Positions 33,283 through 41,507 of a stretch of DNA of 64,000 bases are shown one piece after another (the first letter of the stretch is position 1; every line of letters begins with the position of its first letter). Below the pieces are notes generated by a model. It worked only from the letters and a program-made list of their open reading frames with translations, ran no database searches and had not been told where the DNA came from. The translations under genes were made by a program, and so were the position numbers. Source of the DNA: Brevundimonas bacteroides DSM 4726 (lineage in GTDB: Bacteria; Pseudomonadota; Alphaproteobacteria; Caulobacterales; Caulobacteraceae); assembly GCF_000701445.1 (NCBI RefSeq), contig NZ_JNIX01000016.1:1-64000 (forward strand), written 5' to 3'.

Positions 33283-33725
33283 TTCACCCGGCGTTCGGTG
33301 ATGCAGGTGCGCTTGAACAGCTTGTCGTTCTCGAACCAGTGCCAGGTGCGGGCGCGGTCGTTGCCGTCCTCAGACAGCTGGATCATTTCATACAGATAGG
33401 CCCCGGGCATGTCCTTGCGGGTCCAGGTCAGGCAGACGGTGCGAGGGTCGATCTCCCACGCCCGGCCGTCGATGCGGTCGGTGTCCCACCAGATCTGGCC
33501 GTCACGATAGGTGGCGGGGAAGTGGATCTCTTCCTTGCGACCATCGTCCCAGATGTAGGTGTTGATCTGATAGTAGGCGAAAGGACCGTCGTCGGGGAAT
33601 TTGCACTGCAGGTGCGAGCGGTGGCGGTCGATCAGGTTGTTGTCGGGATCGACGTGAATGTATTCGCCTTCCCATTCGCCAGCGTGGCGGGCCAGGACCG
33701 GCATGCCTTCGCGGATTCCGCTCAT
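33279..33725 (-). CDS. DUF3598-like protein, paralogue A
   Basis: A 148-residue protein, the first gene of the unit A-B-DUF1365. It shares conserved Trp-rich motifs with paralogue B (for example HAGEWEGEY, CKFPDDGPFAY, RTWHWF) and probably arose by tandem duplication. No catalytic residues or signal peptide are visible; a cytoplasmic binding protein is possible. The ATG at 33725 follows GAGGGAGCG. The palindromic operator at 33,766 lies about 40 bases upstream, between this gene and the divergent enoyl-CoA hydratase-like gene. Confidence 0.7.
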   Translation of the reverse strand: MSGIREGMPVLARHAGEWEGEYIHVDPDNNLIDRHRSHLQCKFPDDGPFAYYQINTYIWDDGRKEEIHFPATYRDGQIWWDTDRIDGRAWEIDPRTVCLTWTRKDMPGAYLYEMIQLSEDGNDRARTWHWFENDKLFKRTCITERRVK

Positions 33726-33765
33726 CGTTCGCTCCCTCGGACGGGCGGCGCGATCCGCCCTTGGC

Positions 33766-33789
33766 AAATGGTATAGACTTAGATCATTT
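33766..33789. promoter_or_regulatory. Imperfect 10-4-10 palindromic operator
   Basis: Left arm AAATGGTATA and right arm TAGATCATTT are separated by four bases. This matches 19 of 24 positions of the perfect palindrome at 49,701 and, like it, lies in a divergent promoter region. It sits between the DUF3598-like gene (minus) and the enoyl-CoA hydratase-like gene (plus), so it could control both. Confidence 0.6.
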
Positions 33790-33817
33790 GGGCGGGAACT
33801 TCTTTTTGGACGGGCTT

Positions 33818-34597
33818 ATGAATGATGCGCTGAAGGTCGAGGTCGCCGGCGATGTGGCGACCCTGACCCTGAACCGGCCCGAGAAGAAGAACGCCCTGAC
33901 GCTGGCCATGTGGACCGCCCTGCCCGGCCTGCTGGCCGACGTGGCGAGCGACCGGGCGGCCAAGGTGCTGGTGGTGCGGGGCGCGGGCGGGACCTTCGCG
34001 GCCGGGGCTGACATCGGCGAGTTCGAGACCGTCTATGCGACGCCCGACAGCACCCGCGCCTATTTCGACCGAGTCGGCGAGGCGATGGAGGCGCTGGCGG
34101 GGTTCGAGAAGCCGACTGTGGCGATGATCGAGGGGGCCTGCGTCGGGGGCGGGCTGGGGCTGGCGCTGGCGTGCGACCTGCGGATCGCGGCGACGGATGC
34201 GCGGCTGGCGCTGACGCCCGGCAAGCTGGGGCTGGTGTATTCGCTGCCCGACACGCGCCGGCTGGTGCAGGCGGTGGGGTTGTCGAAGGCCAAGGACATC
34301 CTGTTCACCGGGCGGCTGATCGGGGCGGATGAGGCGCTGAGCATCGGACTGGTGGATGGGCTGCATGCGCCCGACGCGCTGGAGGCGGCGGTGGCCGAGA
34401 AGACGGCCCAGATCGCGGCGGCGAGCCAGTGGACCGCGCGGCGGGCCAAGGCGATCGTGGGCCTGATCGCGGACGGGGAGACGGGGGACACCGAAACCAC
34501 CGCGCGGTGGCTGATCGAGGCGGTGGAGGGGGAGGATTTCCGCGAGGGGCGGGATGCTTTTCTGGCCAAGCGAAAGCCGGTGTTTCCGTTTCGCTAG
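33818..34597 (+). CDS. Enoyl-CoA hydratase/isomerase (crotonase) family protein
   Basis: A 259-residue crotonase-fold protein with the oxyanion-hole segments GGTFAAGADIGEF and EGACVGGGLGLALACDLRIA and the family N-terminus VATLTLNRPEKKNALTLAM. At the positions of the two catalytic glutamates of classic enoyl-CoA hydratase, I read Pro or Gly (LTPGKLGL) and Asp (AKDIL), so simple hydratase activity is doubtful; isomerase or other chemistry is possible. The upstream operator suggests it belongs to the same regulon as the 49.7 kb locus. The chosen ATG is the first with a normal crotonase start. Confidence 0.88.
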   Translation: MNDALKVEVAGDVATLTLNRPEKKNALTLAMWTALPGLLADVASDRAAKVLVVRGAGGTFAAGADIGEFETVYATPDSTRAYFDRVGEAMEALAGFEKPTVAMIEGACVGGGLGLALACDLRIAATDARLALTPGKLGLVYSLPDTRRLVQAVGLSKAKDILFTGRLIGADEALSIGLVDGLHAPDALEAAVAEKTAQIAAASQWTARRAKAIVGLIADGETGDTETTARWLIEAVEGEDFREGRDAFLAKRKPVFPFR

Positions 34598-34602
34598 ACC
34601 AT

Positions 34603-34770
34603 CCCTCTCCCAGAGGGAGAGGGCTTGAGCGCACGGCGCGAAGCGTCGTCTTTGCGCGAAAGGGTGAGGGGTTAGGGTGGGAGCCGGTGAGAGGGAAACC
34701 CCTCACCCTTTCGGCTGAAGACGCATCGCTTCGCTCTGCGAGCCTCAAGCCCTCTCCCTCTGGGAGAGGG
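34603..34770. repeat. 168-bp near-palindromic element between convergent genes
   Basis: The ends are a perfect 27-base inverted repeat (34,603-34,629 and 34,744-34,770). Each arm contains its own small palindrome, CCCTCTCCC...GGGAGAGGG. Inside, a second matching segment AAAGGGTGAGGGGTT pairs with AACCCCTCACCCTTT, and the middle arms pair imperfectly. It starts six bases after the enoyl-CoA hydratase-like stop. It runs into the last codons of the convergent amidase, supplying its final ~9 residues and stop. It could be a mobile palindromic repeat or a bidirectional terminator. No transposase is present. Confidence 0.85.
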
Positions 34771-36070
34771 AGAGCGTGATCGCCAACCTCCCCGCCAACT
34801 CCAGGATCGCTGCGCTGTCTCGCCCAATGATCTGGGCGGACAGGGGCATGCCATGCGCTGAAAGCCCCATCGGAAACGCCACCGCCGGCAGGCCCGCCAT
34901 GTTGGCCAGACAGGTGATGTCGGCCTGGTCGGCCGGGATGGGCTGGCCGAACGCGAAGGCCGGGCCGCCGGTCGTGGGGCACAGGAGGCCGACGCGGTCG
35001 CCGATGAGGGCTTCGATGCGGGCCTTGGCGGAGGCGATCTCGGCGCGGGCTTCCGCGAGCTTCTCCGGCGGCTGGGCGGTGCCCCACCGGAGCATGGCGG
35101 TGAAGGTCTCGGAGAAGCCGTCGGGGCGGACGTCCAGCACGGCGGCGTGCTCGGCCATGCCCTCGACCTCCGAAATCAGCAGGCCCCGACGGCGCAGGCG
35201 GCCGAGGTCTATGTCGAGCGGGACGGAACCCTGCAGCAGGCCCTGCGCCTCGGCTTGGGCGACGAGGGCGAGGAAGGCGGAGCGGACGTCTTCGGTCAGG
35301 GTCGCGCGGCCCGTGACGTCGAGCACCGCGAGCGGCCCGTCCGGCGACGCTGGGTCCGGCGTGGCGATCTGGGCGAGGACGACGGCGCAGTCCTCGGCGG
35401 ACCGGGCGTGGACGCCGACGTGGTCGAGGCTGGGGGACAGGGGCGTGACCCCCTCTTCCCAGATCGCGCCGTAGCGAGGTTTAATGCCAAATACGCCGCA
35501 GTAAGCCGACGGGATGCGCACCGAGCCCATGGTGTCGGTGCCGAGCGCGGTCGCGCACAGGCCCGCCGCCACCGCCGCGCCGGAGCCGCCGGAGGAGCCG
35601 CCGGCCGTATAGCCCTCACGCCAGGGGTTCTGCGTCCGGCCGAACCAGGGATTGTCGGTGACGGCCCCGAGCGCCCCCTCCTCCATGTTCAGCGTGCCGA
35701 GAATGATCGCGCCCGCCGCCCTCAGCCGCGCCACGCAGGCGGCGTCCCGGTCCGCGATGCGGTCGCGGTAGGCGCCGATGCCCGCTGTCCAGGGCAGGCC
35801 TGCGACGGCGATGTTGGCCTTGATCCCCACGACACAGCCGTCCAGCGGCGACAGCGCCATGCCGGAGGCCCAGCGGTGAGCGGACGTTTTGGCCGCGTCT
35901 CGCGCGCCCTCGACGTCCAGATCGATGAAGGCGTGGATCGTGGGGTTCAGCCGCTCGATCCGGGCCATATAGGTCGCCAGCACCGCGTCCGGCCGGGCCG
36001 AGCCCTCGGCATAGGCGGCGGCGAGGCCCGTGACACCGGCCGCGACCTCGGGCTCGAACGGGCCGATCAT
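34745..36070 (-). CDS. Amidase signature family hydrolase
   Basis: A 441-residue amidase with the Ser-cisSer-Lys triad readable as Lys84 (VVGIKANIAV), Ser159 (TAGGSSGGSG) and nucleophile Ser183 (GTDTMGSVRIPS). The usual TGGS is TMGS here. The family hydrolyses amides such as glutamine, indoleacetamide or allophanate; the substrate is unknown. The last residues (SLSQRERA) and the stop codon lie in the palindromic element. It is the last gene of the PrpD-PrpD-ligase-amidase operon, with its ATG overlapping the ligase stop by one base. Confidence 0.88.
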   Translation of the reverse strand: MIGPFEPEVAAGVTGLAAAYAEGSARPDAVLATYMARIERLNPTIHAFIDLDVEGARDAAKTSAHRWASGMALSPLDGCVVGIKANIAVAGLPWTAGIGAYRDRIADRDAACVARLRAAGAIILGTLNMEEGALGAVTDNPWFGRTQNPWREGYTAGGSSGGSGAAVAAGLCATALGTDTMGSVRIPSAYCGVFGIKPRYGAIWEEGVTPLSPSLDHVGVHARSAEDCAVVLAQIATPDPASPDGPLAVLDVTGRATLTEDVRSAFLALVAQAEAQGLLQGSVPLDIDLGRLRRRGLLISEVEGMAEHAAVLDVRPDGFSETFTAMLRWGTAQPPEKLAEARAEIASAKARIEALIGDRVGLLCPTTGGPAFAFGQPIPADQADITCLANMAGLPAVAFPMGLSAHGMPLSAQIIGRDSAAILELAGRLAITLSLSQRERA

Positions 36071-37479
36071 CAGAACCGCTCGTCGATCAGGCGGATGGGC
36101 TTCTGGCGCACCTCGACCTGGGTGAGGGCCGCCGTCTGACCCTTGCCGACCAGCTCGACCTCGACCTCGATGCCGATCTTGCGCTTCAGAATCTCGCCGA
36201 AGCGGTTCGCCAGCGCCGCGTCGCCCGGCGCCGAGGCCTCGGCCACCACCACGAAGGTGTCGCGTCCGGCGGCGTCGCGGCGGGTCTTGCAGACGAACTC
36301 GCCGACGAACTCCGGCGCCTCGTCCAGCATGGGGCCGATGGCCTGGGGGAAGATGTTGATGCCGCGCACCTTCACCATGTTGTCCGACCGGCCGAGGAAC
36401 CCCTCGATGCGCTGGAAGCTGGCCCCGATCGACGACGGCCGGGTGATGACCTCGGTCACGTCGTGGGTGTTGAAGCGGATGATCGGATAGAGGTCGTCCT
36501 TGTAGAGGCAGGTCACGACCATGTCGCCGGGCTGGCCGTCGGCGACGGGCCGACCGGTGTCGATGTCGCAGACCTCCAGATACTGGGCGTCCTCCATGAC
36601 GTAGAGGCCGTCGCGATCCGGGCCTTCGCCCGCGATGCAGCCGGTGTCGCCGACGCCGTACCAGTCGAAGCACTCCGCCCCGCCCCAGGCGTCGGACAGG
36701 GCCTGCTTGTCCTCGCGGCCCATGTGGCCCGAGATCATGCGCACGGGAATGTCGACGCCGGGCGTCAGGCCGGCTTCCCGCGCCACCTCGGCCAGGCGCT
36801 TGATGTAGTCGGCGAAGCCGACGATGGCGGTGGCGCCGAAGGTCTTCATCAACTCCACCTGCTGGGCCGAGCGGGTCTCCACCCCCGTGCCCGCCGACAT
36901 GAAGACGGCGCTGGTCCAGTGGGTCACGGCCTCGCGCACATAGTGGCCGCCGTTGATCATGCCGTGGCCATAGACCGAGTGGACCACGTCGCCCGAGCGC
37001 AGCCCCTGCCAGCGATAGAGGCGGGCGAGCAGCAGGTTCTGCACCTCGCGGGATTTCGGCCCGAACAGCAGGACCTGGGGCTTTCCGGTGGTGCCGGAGG
37101 TGGTGTGGAAGATGACCGGCGGGCGTTGGTCCTCCGGATAGGAGTCGAAGCCCGCGAAGTCGCCGAAGGGCGGGGCGATCTCCAGCGACTTCATGATGTC
37201 CGACTTGTCGAAGCTGGGCAGGTTCGGCAGGTCGTCGAGGCTCCGGATGTCGCCTTCCGCGATGCCGGCGTTCCCCCACAGGCGGCGGTAGAAGGCGGTC
37301 TTCCAGGCGCGGGCGACGCAGCGGGCGAACAGGGCCTCTTGCCTGGCGCGGAGTTCTTCGCGGCTGATGGAGGTCACGAGTGTGGTGAAGGCGTCGCCGA
37401 TGGGGTGGTCGCGGGCGATGGCGGCGAAGTCGATCTCGTCCCAATAGGTGCGGTGGGTGTCGGTCACGGCCAAGGTCAT
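36070..37479 (-). CDS. PaaK-like phenylacetate--CoA ligase family protein
   Basis: A 469-residue adenylate-forming CoA ligase of the phenylacetate-CoA ligase family. Motifs: FHTTSGTTGKPQ (AMP loop, about residue 118), DWYGVGDTGC (A5 equivalent), YPIIRFNTHDVTEV and the C-terminal GRSDNMVKVRGINIFPQ. Members activate aryl acids such as phenylacetate, but also other carboxylates; no other phenylacetate (paa) genes are in this window, so the substrate is open. Overlaps: its ATG with the PrpD stop (ATGA) and its stop with the amidase start. Confidence 0.88.
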   Translation of the reverse strand: MTLAVTDTHRTYWDEIDFAAIARDHPIGDAFTTLVTSISREELRARQEALFARCVARAWKTAFYRRLWGNAGIAEGDIRSLDDLPNLPSFDKSDIMKSLEIAPPFGDFAGFDSYPEDQRPPVIFHTTSGTTGKPQVLLFGPKSREVQNLLLARLYRWQGLRSGDVVHSVYGHGMINGGHYVREAVTHWTSAVFMSAGTGVETRSAQQVELMKTFGATAIVGFADYIKRLAEVAREAGLTPGVDIPVRMISGHMGREDKQALSDAWGGAECFDWYGVGDTGCIAGEGPDRDGLYVMEDAQYLEVCDIDTGRPVADGQPGDMVVTCLYKDDLYPIIRFNTHDVTEVITRPSSIGASFQRIEGFLGRSDNMVKVRGINIFPQAIGPMLDEAPEFVGEFVCKTRRDAAGRDTFVVVAEASAPGDAALANRFGEILKRKIGIEVEVELVGKGQTAALTQVEVRQKPIRLIDERF

Positions 37480-38846
37480 TGGGGGCTGGCTCCGAGGAGG
37501 GAGAGGATCGAAGAGGCGTCGGCCAGGGTCTCGAACCCGTCGATGGCCTCGGCGACGGCGGCGGCGTTGGCGCCGAGGCCCGCGAAGTCGAGGCAGGCGG
37601 CCTGTTTGGCCAGGTGCTGTTCGCGGGTCAGGGGCTGGGCGGGCGAGCCGAGCTGGGCGGTGACGGTGTGGGTCAGGACACGTCCGTCGATGGTGGTCAC
37701 GGTCAGGGTGGCGGGGGTGAAGGCGGCGGGGTCGGGATTGTCGTCGGCCTCGACGCGGATGCGCTCGGCGAGGGTCAGCAACGTCGGATCGGCGAGGCGC
37801 TCGGGCGTGAAATCGGCGAGGCCCACCGTCCCGCGCGTCAGGACGACGGCCCCGAGCCACGGCAGGCACAGCCGCGCCCAGGCCGGGGCCATGTCGGCGG
37901 TGGGCTTGCGGCCGACGAGGCGGTGGATCAGGGGTGGGGCGCGGTAGATCGCCTCGGACACGTCGGCGGCGGTCAGGCCGTGCTCGGCCATCAGGGTCTG
38001 CAGCGCGACGATGCCGCCGTGGGCCGCGCGGCCGGTCGGGAAGGGCTTCCAGCTGACCTCGGCGATGCGGAAGCCCGGCGCGGGATGGGTCAGGGGCGTC
38101 AGGTCGTGGGCGGTCTCGAACAGGGTCAGGTAGCCGAAGGGACCTTCGAGCGCGACCTCGGGTCCGGGCAGACCGACCTCGGCGAGGTCGACGGCCATGA
38201 CGGCGGCGCGAGCGGCGTTGGCGATCTGGATCGGCAGGGCGGGCTTGCCCTCGGCATGGGCCTGCATGGTCCCCGAGGCGAATGCGAGCGCATAGCCGAA
38301 GGCGGAGACGCCCTGGTCGGGCGACAGGCGGCGGAGCGCGATCAGGGCGGCGACGCAGCCGAAGATACCCGCCGTCGCCGGGCGGAAGAACTTCAGCGGC
38401 GTGGTGGCGGAAAGGCCGAGGGAGGCGGCGACCTCGACGCCCGCGACCAGGGCGGTCAGCAGGGCCTCGCCGAAGACGGCGCGGCCTTCGGCGGCGGCGC
38501 GGTCGGTCTCCGACAGGATCACCGCCCCGACGGTCGCCATCGGGTGGACGACGGCCGGTTCGTGGACGCAGTCGAACTCCTGGGCGTGGATCTGGAAGGC
38601 GTTGACGAAGGCGGCCGAGGGCTGGGGCAGGCGCACGCCCGGCCGGCCGAGCACGCCGCAGGTGGTCCCCTCGCCCCAGCGACGGGCGGCGGCGAGCACA
38701 TTGTCGGCGAGCGGCGCGCGCGCTCCGGCGGCCCCGACGCACAGGGTGTCGTGCAGGAAGGTCTTGGCGGCTGCGCGGGCCGCGGCGTCGATGTCGGCCC
38801 AGGTCAGGGCCAGGGCGCGTTCGGCCAGGGTGCGAGAGAGGGTCAT
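37476..38846 (-). CDS. MmgE/PrpD family protein (copy 2)
   Basis: A 456-residue member of the MmgE/PrpD family, which includes 2-methylcitrate dehydratase and cis-aconitate decarboxylase. Typical segments are HDTLCVGAAGARAP, NAFQIHAQEFDCVHEPAVVHPMATVGA and WKPFPTGRAAHGGIVAL. It belongs to the four-gene minus-strand operon and overlaps both neighbours by four bases. The sequence differs clearly from the upstream copy, so the two probably act on different substrates or form a pair. Confidence 0.85.
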   Translation of the reverse strand: MTLSRTLAERALALTWADIDAAARAAAKTFLHDTLCVGAAGARAPLADNVLAAARRWGEGTTCGVLGRPGVRLPQPSAAFVNAFQIHAQEFDCVHEPAVVHPMATVGAVILSETDRAAAEGRAVFGEALLTALVAGVEVAASLGLSATTPLKFFRPATAGIFGCVAALIALRRLSPDQGVSAFGYALAFASGTMQAHAEGKPALPIQIANAARAAVMAVDLAEVGLPGPEVALEGPFGYLTLFETAHDLTPLTHPAPGFRIAEVSWKPFPTGRAAHGGIVALQTLMAEHGLTAADVSEAIYRAPPLIHRLVGRKPTADMAPAWARLCLPWLGAVVLTRGTVGLADFTPERLADPTLLTLAERIRVEADDNPDPAAFTPATLTVTTIDGRVLTHTVTAQLGSPAQPLTREQHLAKQAACLDFAGLGANAAAVAEAIDGFETLADASSILSLLGASPQ

Positions 38847-40192
38847 GCGTCCCTCCCCGGCAAGGCGGCCGACAGGTCCGCGACGGTCGTCGTGACGCCC
38901 AGCCCGTCTACGGCGGCGATCAGGCGCTCGGCGGCATCCCGGCTCATGCCGCCCCAGGCCATGAGGGCGCGCGCCTTGTCGCGCACGGCCTCGGGCGAAA
39001 GGGGGTTCTCGGGATCGCCGAGCGCATCGAGCGCCTCGATGCGGTGTTCCACGCCGCCGACCGTCGCGATCAAGCGCGCCCCGAAGCGGGCGGGATAGGC
39101 GGCGGTCAGGTCGTCGGTGACCGCGACAGAGACGCGGGCGCGAAGGGCGGCGATCTCGGGGTCCGTGATGGCGCCGGGCTCGAAGCGTTCCAGCCCCGCG
39201 TCGCCGTGGATCAGGGCGACGGCGACGCTGTGCTGGAGTGAGAACTTGGCCTCGGAGACGGTGGTCGGGATGGGCTTGTCGCAGAACAGGACGCTGTCGC
39301 GGTAGGTCTCGACCCGGACCGCTTCGGGCAGGCCGCCGAACCGCGCGCGCAGGGCCAGCGCCGCGTCGATGGCGGGATGGGCGTGGCGGCAGGCGGCGTG
39401 GGGCTTGAAGCTGACCTCGTGGATCAACCAGCCGTCGGCGGGGGTGAGCACAGCTTCGGGATCGGCGTCGGGGGCCATGGCGGGGAACAGGCCCTGCTCG
39501 CCCTCCAGCACCCGGAGCGGACCGCGAAAGCCGTCGCGGGCGAGCAGAGCCGAGGCCACGCCGTTCGCGGCCGCCCGGCCGTCGTGCAGCGCCTTGACCG
39601 AGCCGGGCTCGTGCCGGGCGCGCCAAAGACCCGCGCCCTGCTGGCCCGCGAGGCCAAGCGCCCAGACTGTCCGTTCGCCGTCCAGCCTCATCAGGCTGGC
39701 CCCCGCCGCCGCCGCGCCGAAGCCGCCGAGCGTGCCGGTCGGATGGAAGAAGCGATAGTGCGACGCCCCTGCCGCGCGGCCGATGCGGATCATGGCCTCG
39801 TATCCGCGCACGATCGCGTGCAGCAGGGCATCGCCGTCGGTCACGCCAAGATGCTGGGCAAGCGCCAGGGCGGCGGGCATGACGACGGGACCGGGGTGCA
39901 GCAGGGCACGGCGGTCGACGTCGTCCATCTCCAGGATCGCGCCGGCCGGGCCGTTCGCCAGCGCCGCCGCCTCGGGGCCAACCCGGCCGCCGCCGACGAT
40001 GCGGCAGGTGCCCTGACCTTCCGCTTCGGCCAAGGCCGCGACGCGCGCCACGTCCTCTTCCCCGGACCCCGCCACGGCGCAGCCGACCCAGTCCAGCAGA
40101 TGCAGTCGAGCCCGCGCGCGGTCCTCGGCCGAGACCGGCCGGGCCAGCACGTCCGCCAGCCGTACGGTGATGGAGGACAAATGTCCGGACAT
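38843..40192 (-). CDS. MmgE/PrpD family protein (copy 1)
   Basis: A 449-residue MmgE/PrpD protein, first gene of the PrpD-PrpD-ligase-amidase operon. Family segments: LLDWVGCAVAGSGEEDV, EMDDVDRRALLHPGPVVMPAALALA, ASHYRFFHPTGTLGGFGAAAA and SFKPHAACRHAHPAIDAAL. The start codon ATG at 40192 lies inside the palindrome at 40,181-40,192, and no strong ribosome-binding site precedes it, so the mRNA may be leaderless or start very close by. A related PrpD gene occurs in the Pseudomonas itaconate-degradation cluster. Confidence 0.87.
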   Translation of the reverse strand: MSGHLSSITVRLADVLARPVSAEDRARARLHLLDWVGCAVAGSGEEDVARVAALAEAEGQGTCRIVGGGRVGPEAAALANGPAGAILEMDDVDRRALLHPGPVVMPAALALAQHLGVTDGDALLHAIVRGYEAMIRIGRAAGASHYRFFHPTGTLGGFGAAAAGASLMRLDGERTVWALGLAGQQGAGLWRARHEPGSVKALHDGRAAANGVASALLARDGFRGPLRVLEGEQGLFPAMAPDADPEAVLTPADGWLIHEVSFKPHAACRHAHPAIDAALALRARFGGLPEAVRVETYRDSVLFCDKPIPTTVSEAKFSLQHSVAVALIHGDAGLERFEPGAITDPEIAALRARVSVAVTDDLTAAYPARFGARLIATVGGVEHRIEALDALGDPENPLSPEAVRDKARALMAWGGMSRDAAERLIAAVDGLGVTTTVADLSAALPGRDA

Positions 40193-40194
40193 AT
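40179..40194. promoter_or_regulatory. Likely GntR operator, copy 1
   Basis: AAATGTCCGGACATAT contains a perfect 12-base palindrome, ATGTCCGGACAT (40,181-40,192). It lies between the divergent PrpD operon and the Cat1/GntR genes and covers the PrpD start codon. The second copy at 46,979 shares 14 identical bases. The GT...AC spacing fits GntR-family operators, and the gntR gene is adjacent. Confidence 0.72.
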
Positions 40195-40248
40195 GCTGTT
40201 ATCGCGTCCCCGGCCCTCGCCGGTCAAGCCGGAGCGCGCCCTCTGACC

Positions 40249-41499
40249 ATGCCGACCACGATGACGATGGACGCCGCGATCGACGCGCTCAAGGCGGCAA
40301 TGCCGGAGGGCGGCCGCGTCTTCATCCCCGGCTGCGCGGGAGAGCCTCTGGCGTTCGCGGCGGCGCTGGCTAGGCTGCCCGAGGCGGCGGCAGGGCTGAC
40401 GTTCGAAGGCGTGTGGATCCCGGGCGTCAATCGTAGCGACTGGGCGGGGCTGCATGACGGTGCGCGGGCAGAGGCGATCTTCCTCGCCCCCGAGTGGCGC
40501 GACAGCTTCGCGGGCGGGCGACTGGCGTTTTCGCCCCTGACCTACACCCAGGTGTGGCGGCGACTGTCGGAGCGGGCCTTCGACGCCGGGGTGTTCACCG
40601 TCGCGCCGCCGGGCGCCGACGGCCTTTGCAGCCTGGGCGTCGCGGCGGACTTCAGCCCGGCGTTGTTCCAGCGGACGCGGTTCCGGATCGGCCTGATACA
40701 CGCGGACATGCCTACGGTGCGCGATGGGCCTTTCGTGCCGCTCGACGCCTTCGACGTGGTGGTGGAGGTGAACACGCCCCTGCCCGGCTATGGCGCGGGC
40801 GCGATCGATCCGGTCAGCGCCGCCATCGCCGCCCGCGTAGCGGCGCTGATCCCGGAAGGCGCGACCGTGCAGACGGGCTTGGGTAAGATCGGGGTGGCGA
40901 CGCTGGCGGCGCTCGGCGATCGGCGGGGGCTGCGCGTCCACTCCGGCATGGTCACCGACCCGCTGATCGACCTGCTGGACCGGGATGCGGTGGACGCGGT
41001 GACCACCGGCGTCGCGTTGGGTTCGTCCGACCTCCACGCCCGCGTGGCTGACGATCCGCGCGTGCGGTTCCGGCCGGTCGGGGAGACCCACGCCATATCG
41101 ACGCTCGCGGCCATTCCGCGCTTCGTCGCCGTCAACTCCGCCATCGAGGTCGATCTGTTCGGCCAGGTCAACGCCGAGTGGATGGACGGGCGGCAGGTCT
41201 CGGGCGCGGGCGGGCTGATCGACTTTCTGCGCGGAGCCTGGGCGTCGGACGGCGGCCTGCCCGTTGTCGCCCTGCCCGCCTCGGCCAAGGGCGACACGCT
41301 CAGTCGCATCACGCCCCGCCTGTCCTGCCCGCCCAGCGTCGGACGGGGCGATCCGGTCGTGGTGGTGACGGAGCATGGCGTCGCCGACCTGCGCGGCTTG
41401 TCGATCGATGCGATGGCGCAGGCCCTGATCGCCGTCGCCTCGCCCGCGCACCGCGACCGGCTGGCCGACGACTGGTCCGCCATGCGCCGGGCGATGTAG
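40249..41499 (+). CDS. Acetyl-CoA hydrolase/CoA-transferase family protein (Cat1-like)
   Basis: A 416-residue protein of the acetyl-CoA hydrolase/4-hydroxybutyrate CoA-transferase family. The C-terminal half carries the CoA-transferase signature AVNSAIEVDLFGQVNAEW, including the catalytic Glu that forms the glutamyl-CoA intermediate, and VSGAGGLIDFLRGAW. In Yersinia the itaconate CoA-transferase RipA belongs to this family, so it may activate a C5 dicarboxylate. It is divergent from the PrpD operon with the GntR operator between, and its stop is eight bases upstream of gntR. Confidence 0.87.
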   Translation: MPTTMTMDAAIDALKAAMPEGGRVFIPGCAGEPLAFAAALARLPEAAAGLTFEGVWIPGVNRSDWAGLHDGARAEAIFLAPEWRDSFAGGRLAFSPLTYTQVWRRLSERAFDAGVFTVAPPGADGLCSLGVAADFSPALFQRTRFRIGLIHADMPTVRDGPFVPLDAFDVVVEVNTPLPGYGAGAIDPVSAAIAARVAALIPEGATVQTGLGKIGVATLAALGDRRGLRVHSGMVTDPLIDLLDRDAVDAVTTGVALGSSDLHARVADDPRVRFRPVGETHAISTLAAIPRFVAVNSAIEVDLFGQVNAEWMDGRQVSGAGGLIDFLRGAWASDGGLPVVALPASAKGDTLSRITPRLSCPPSVGRGDPVVVVTEHGVADLRGLSIDAMAQALIAVASPAHRDRLADDWSAMRRAM

Positions 41500-41507
41500 G
41501 GAGAGCC

